From Pseudomonas sp. NC02 (GTDB lineage Bacteria > Pseudomonadota > Gammaproteobacteria > Pseudomonadales > Pseudomonadaceae), in assembly GCF_002874965.1 (NCBI RefSeq), contig NZ_CP025624.1, positions 3,348,001 to 3,412,000 of the forward strand: a DNA stretch of 64,000 nucleotides, given 5' to 3'. The position numbers were made by a program, and so were the translations under genes. The notes below the pieces were generated by a model. The model was not told where the DNA came from. It was given only the letters and a program-made list of their open reading frames with translations, and did not search any database. Below are positions 63,467 through 64,000 of this stretch, in pieces; within the stretch, counting starts at the first letter, position 1, and each line of letters opens with the position of its first letter.

Positions 63467-64000
63467 TCAGTGCGAAGACACATAGACAGAAGGCTGCGCC
63501 GGCGCTGGCAGCGAATAGGTTGCTTTCATCCATTCGACTTCAGCATGGGGTGTGCGGCCGAAGTAGCGCTTGAACTCTCGGCTGAACTGCGATGCGCTTT
63601 CATAGCCCACGTTAAAAGCCGCAGATGAGGCCGACATGTCGTCGCGGAGCATCAACAACCTTGCCTGGTGCAGACGAGTCGATTTCAGGTACTGCATGGG
63701 TGAGGAGTCGGTGACTGTTCGAAAGTGCAGATGAAAGCTGGGTACGCTCATACTCGCCTCCTGGGCCAGGCACTCGACGTCCAGCCGCTCCTGGTAACAG
63801 CTGTGTATCTTGCGAATGGCGCGGGTCACCTTTGCGAAATGGCCTTGCTTGCCAAGGGCCGCCCGCATGGACCCTCCTTGTTCACCTGCGATGATCCGGT
63901 AGTAAATCTCGCGCACCAGCGAGGGGCCGAGGATCGGGCCGTCGACCGGATGGCTCATCGCTTCGAGAAAGCGCAGTGTGGACTCGCGCAACATCTCGTC
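63467..64000 (-). CDS. AraC-family transcriptional regulator (N-terminus outside window)
   Basis: Open to the window edge; the visible 177 residues cover the end of the AraC_N ligand domain (PVDGPILGPSLVREIYYRIIAGEQG) and both helix-turn-helix motifs (VECLAQEASMSVPSFHLHFRTVT; SASSAAFNVGYESASQFSREFKRYFGRTP). This AraC_N/HTH_18 class often controls oxidoreductases or efflux. The target is not visible; the gene lies upstream of, and in the same direction as, the fecI operon, but a promoter between them argues for separate transcription. Confidence 0.88.
   Translation of the reverse strand, partial: DEMLRESTLRFLEAMSHPVDGPILGPSLVREIYYRIIAGEQGGSMRAALGKQGHFAKVTRAIRKIHSCYQERLDVECLAQEASMSVPSFHLHFRTVTDSSPMQYLKSTRLHQARLLMLRDDMSASSAAFNVGYESASQFSREFKRYFGRTPHAEVEWMKATYSLPAPAQPSVYVSSH

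Overview
The window looks like chromosomal DNA of a Pseudomonas of the fluorescens type. The evidence is high G+C coding sequence, a complete late arn (lipid A aminoarabinose) operon, a DUF2790 protein, Pseudomonas-style REP pairs and FecI/FecR/TonB modules. A well-conserved dif site at 35198-35225 places the window across the replication terminus. GGGNAGGG (KOPS-type) octamers read rightward to the left of it and leftward to the right of it, as expected at the point where the two replichores meet.

Layout. 1-4100: valine/short-chain acyl-CoA catabolism (enoyl-CoA hydratase, acyl-CoA dehydrogenase, 3-hydroxyisobutyryl-CoA hydrolase type), an HPP membrane protein and a small unknown gene. 4477-13834 (minus): tightly coupled arnC-arnA-arnD-arnT-arnE-arnF-ugd plus an extra membrane glycosyltransferase. 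arnB is absent. 14.3-17.8 kb: an exported protein, a stand-alone tyrosine recombinase with a core-site-like palindrome upstream, a frameshifted DUF2188 gene, an SDR and a DUF2790 protein. 18-28.3 kb: an STN-type TonB receptor, then GntR regulator, AprA-like flavoprotein, 2x[4Fe-4S] ferredoxin, a three-part NMT1/Tau-type ABC importer, HEAT-repeat protein and DUF971 protein, all overlapping or nearly so. Matching palindromes stand before the receptor and before the regulator. 28.3-32.4 kb: GntP permease, HisD-family dehydrogenase and divergent LacI regulator, with an 18-bp palindromic operator and CA-rich Hfq/Crc-type leader motifs. 32.5-35.1 kb: MFS efflux pump, HxlR regulator and SDR. 35.1-35.6 kb: dif and an integrase remnant.

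35.6-51.3 kb is the most unusual part. Two tandem trimeric autotransporter adhesins of about 1710 residues each carry roughly 28 copies of a 21-residue alanine-rich repeat. They adjoin an EAL phosphodiesterase, an RcsB-like response regulator, a BvgS/RcsC-like hybrid kinase and a 73-residue helical protein. A near-identical 20-bp RcsB-box-like sequence stands, in the same orientation, upstream of both adhesins and the small gene. I propose that this is a self-contained phosphorelay and c-di-GMP module controlling giant adhesins, analogous in parts list to the rcs/pvr-cupD locus of P. aeruginosa but with a different output.

51.3-53.05 kb: an IS3-family element with two single-base disruptions, inserted at the stop codon of the small gene, followed by fragments of an MFS gene and a LysR gene. 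53-64 kb (minus): fecI-fecR-TonB receptor-yejABEF, then a partial AraC regulator. A 31-bp element with fixed spacing occurs before yejA, twice before this receptor, and before the distant receptor at 18 kb, suggesting a shared promoter or leader class.

No tRNA, rRNA or CRISPR array was recognised. All homology statements come from reading the sequence and recalling protein families; no searches were run.
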